The notes under the pieces are model-generated. The model searched no databases, had not been told where the DNA came from, and was given only the letters and a program-made list of their open reading frames with translations. The translations under genes and the position numbers were made by a program. Shown piece after piece: positions 63,463 to 64,000 of a stretch of 64,000 nt of DNA (its first letter is position 1; each line of letters starts with the position of its first letter). This DNA is from Fibrobacter sp. (lineage in GTDB: Bacteria > Fibrobacterota > Fibrobacteria > Fibrobacterales > Fibrobacteraceae), in assembly GCA_024398845.1 (NCBI GenBank), contig JAKSIM010000006.1, forward strand, positions 1 to 64,000, read 5' to 3'.

Positions 63463-64000
63463 TTAAAGGCCATAATAGCGGATGTAATCGATGCTACCCT
63501 TGAAGAAACGATTATGAATAGCCTGATACATAGCATCATAACCAAGACCTATATCGTAAGTCAACTGGGAAACATCACCTGCGTAAGCAGCAGCAACAGT
63601 CTGTTTACCATTTTGAAACACTTTAACGCTATCAGCGGTGCGTTCCATACGGATATCAGTCCATTCATCTAATGCCAAGGTATCACCCGCAAAAACCTGC
63701 CATTCCGTACCATCGGTATCCTCATCTCGGAAATGTACGCGAAGCACGCCATTGTCAATGCGCACCATCCAACCATCGCCATAACGTCCAGGAGGCTCAG
63801 CAACAATAATGTTTTGCATATCGCCAAAAGCAGTTGGTTTAACACGAGCTTCCACAGCAAATTCATTGCGCAAGAACGTCTTGGAAAGGTAAACCATAAG
63901 ACCAGATTCGCCATCCATATTAACAACACCTTCAGAAGCGGTCAAATGACCCACCTGAATTTTAGACGTGTTGTTGCTCATTGAATCAAGGCCAACAAAG
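63463..64000 (-). CDS. LamG/concanavalin-like domain protein, 5' end outside the window
   Basis: Partial: the frame stays open to the window edge, so the ATG at 63981 is not necessarily the true start. The visible part, about 178 residues, is a beta-sandwich of the LamG/concanavalin A-like type: FAVEARVKPTAFGDMQNIIV, WMVRIDNGVLRVHFRD, DEWTDIRMERTADSVKVFQN, then FFKGSIDYIRYYGL at the end. Such domains bind glycans and are common at the ends of secreted carbohydrate-active proteins. Total size and partner domains cannot be seen. Confidence 0.75.
   Translation of the reverse strand, partial: FVGLDSMSNNTSKIQVGHLTASEGVVNMDGESGLMVYLSKTFLRNEFAVEARVKPTAFGDMQNIIVAEPPGRYGDGWMVRIDNGVLRVHFRDEDTDGTEWQVFAGDTLALDEWTDIRMERTADSVKVFQNGKQTVAAAYAGDVSQLTYDIGLGYDAMYQAIHNRFFKGSIDYIRYYGL

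Overview
The window is about 64 kb of chromosome from a Fibrobacter-like bacterium (phylum Fibrobacterota). The main evidence is a large secreted protein carrying the 'fibro-slime' signature (327..3101), the Gram-negative envelope genes (lpxB, DUF3078 and other outer-membrane barrels, lipoproteins) and a lipoprotein/LamG-rich secretome. I saw no rRNA, tRNA, insertion sequence, prophage or CRISPR array.

Layout. 1-9 kb: a hairpin-rich intergenic patch, the fibro-slime protein, small envelope proteins, argG, an outer-membrane protein and a FliB-type lysine methylase. 9-23 kb: trpS on the minus strand, then a tightly packed plus-strand run of ten genes: RNase D, a membrane-anchored 5-formyl-THF cyclo-ligase, an RlmB-type rRNA methylase, a primase-like/RepA-like ATPase, a degenerate TrmA-family protein, a LysM protein, a 38-codon membrane ORF, a histidine kinase, an OmpR-type regulator and a TPR/beta-propeller protein. 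23-30 kb: an orphan oligopeptide-binding lipoprotein, pssA, the minus-strand operon ruvC-M15 peptidase-M14 amidase, and a CHC2/Toprim/DnaB-like protein. 30-40 kb: a surface-glycan locus with five glycosyltransferases (GT4 x2, GT2, GT32, GT8-like) plus a Wzx flippase, and two LtaS-like transferases that face each other. 40-50 kb: a START-like protein, UbiD and a secreted metalloprotease on the plus strand; a lipoprotein, a barrel protein, a DUF4912 protein and a GH57 glucan-branching enzyme on the minus strand. 50-64 kb: thrC, a frameshifted lipoprotein gene, a hairpin array, an unknown 432-residue protein, mutL, lpxB, dnaE, a cysteine-module lipoprotein, a GT2 and a partial LamG protein.

The most interesting signals are these. 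(1) Eight genes start 3-5 nt after a TAnnTTTG-like box with no ribosome-binding site, which suggests leaderless transcripts from a Bacteroidetes-type promoter. (2) Intergenic arrays of perfect hairpins are bracketed by recurring GGCGAGTG and CCGAGCCG flanks. (3) Several proteins keep a known fold but have lost key catalytic residues: MutL endonuclease, a TrmA-like methylase, a CHC2-Toprim-helicase and a primase-like ATPase. (4) A possible envelope-sensing unit (LysM protein, tiny membrane protein, TPR-sensor kinase, regulator, propeller) sits in the RNA-metabolism operon. Functional names come from motif recognition by eye; no database search was possible.
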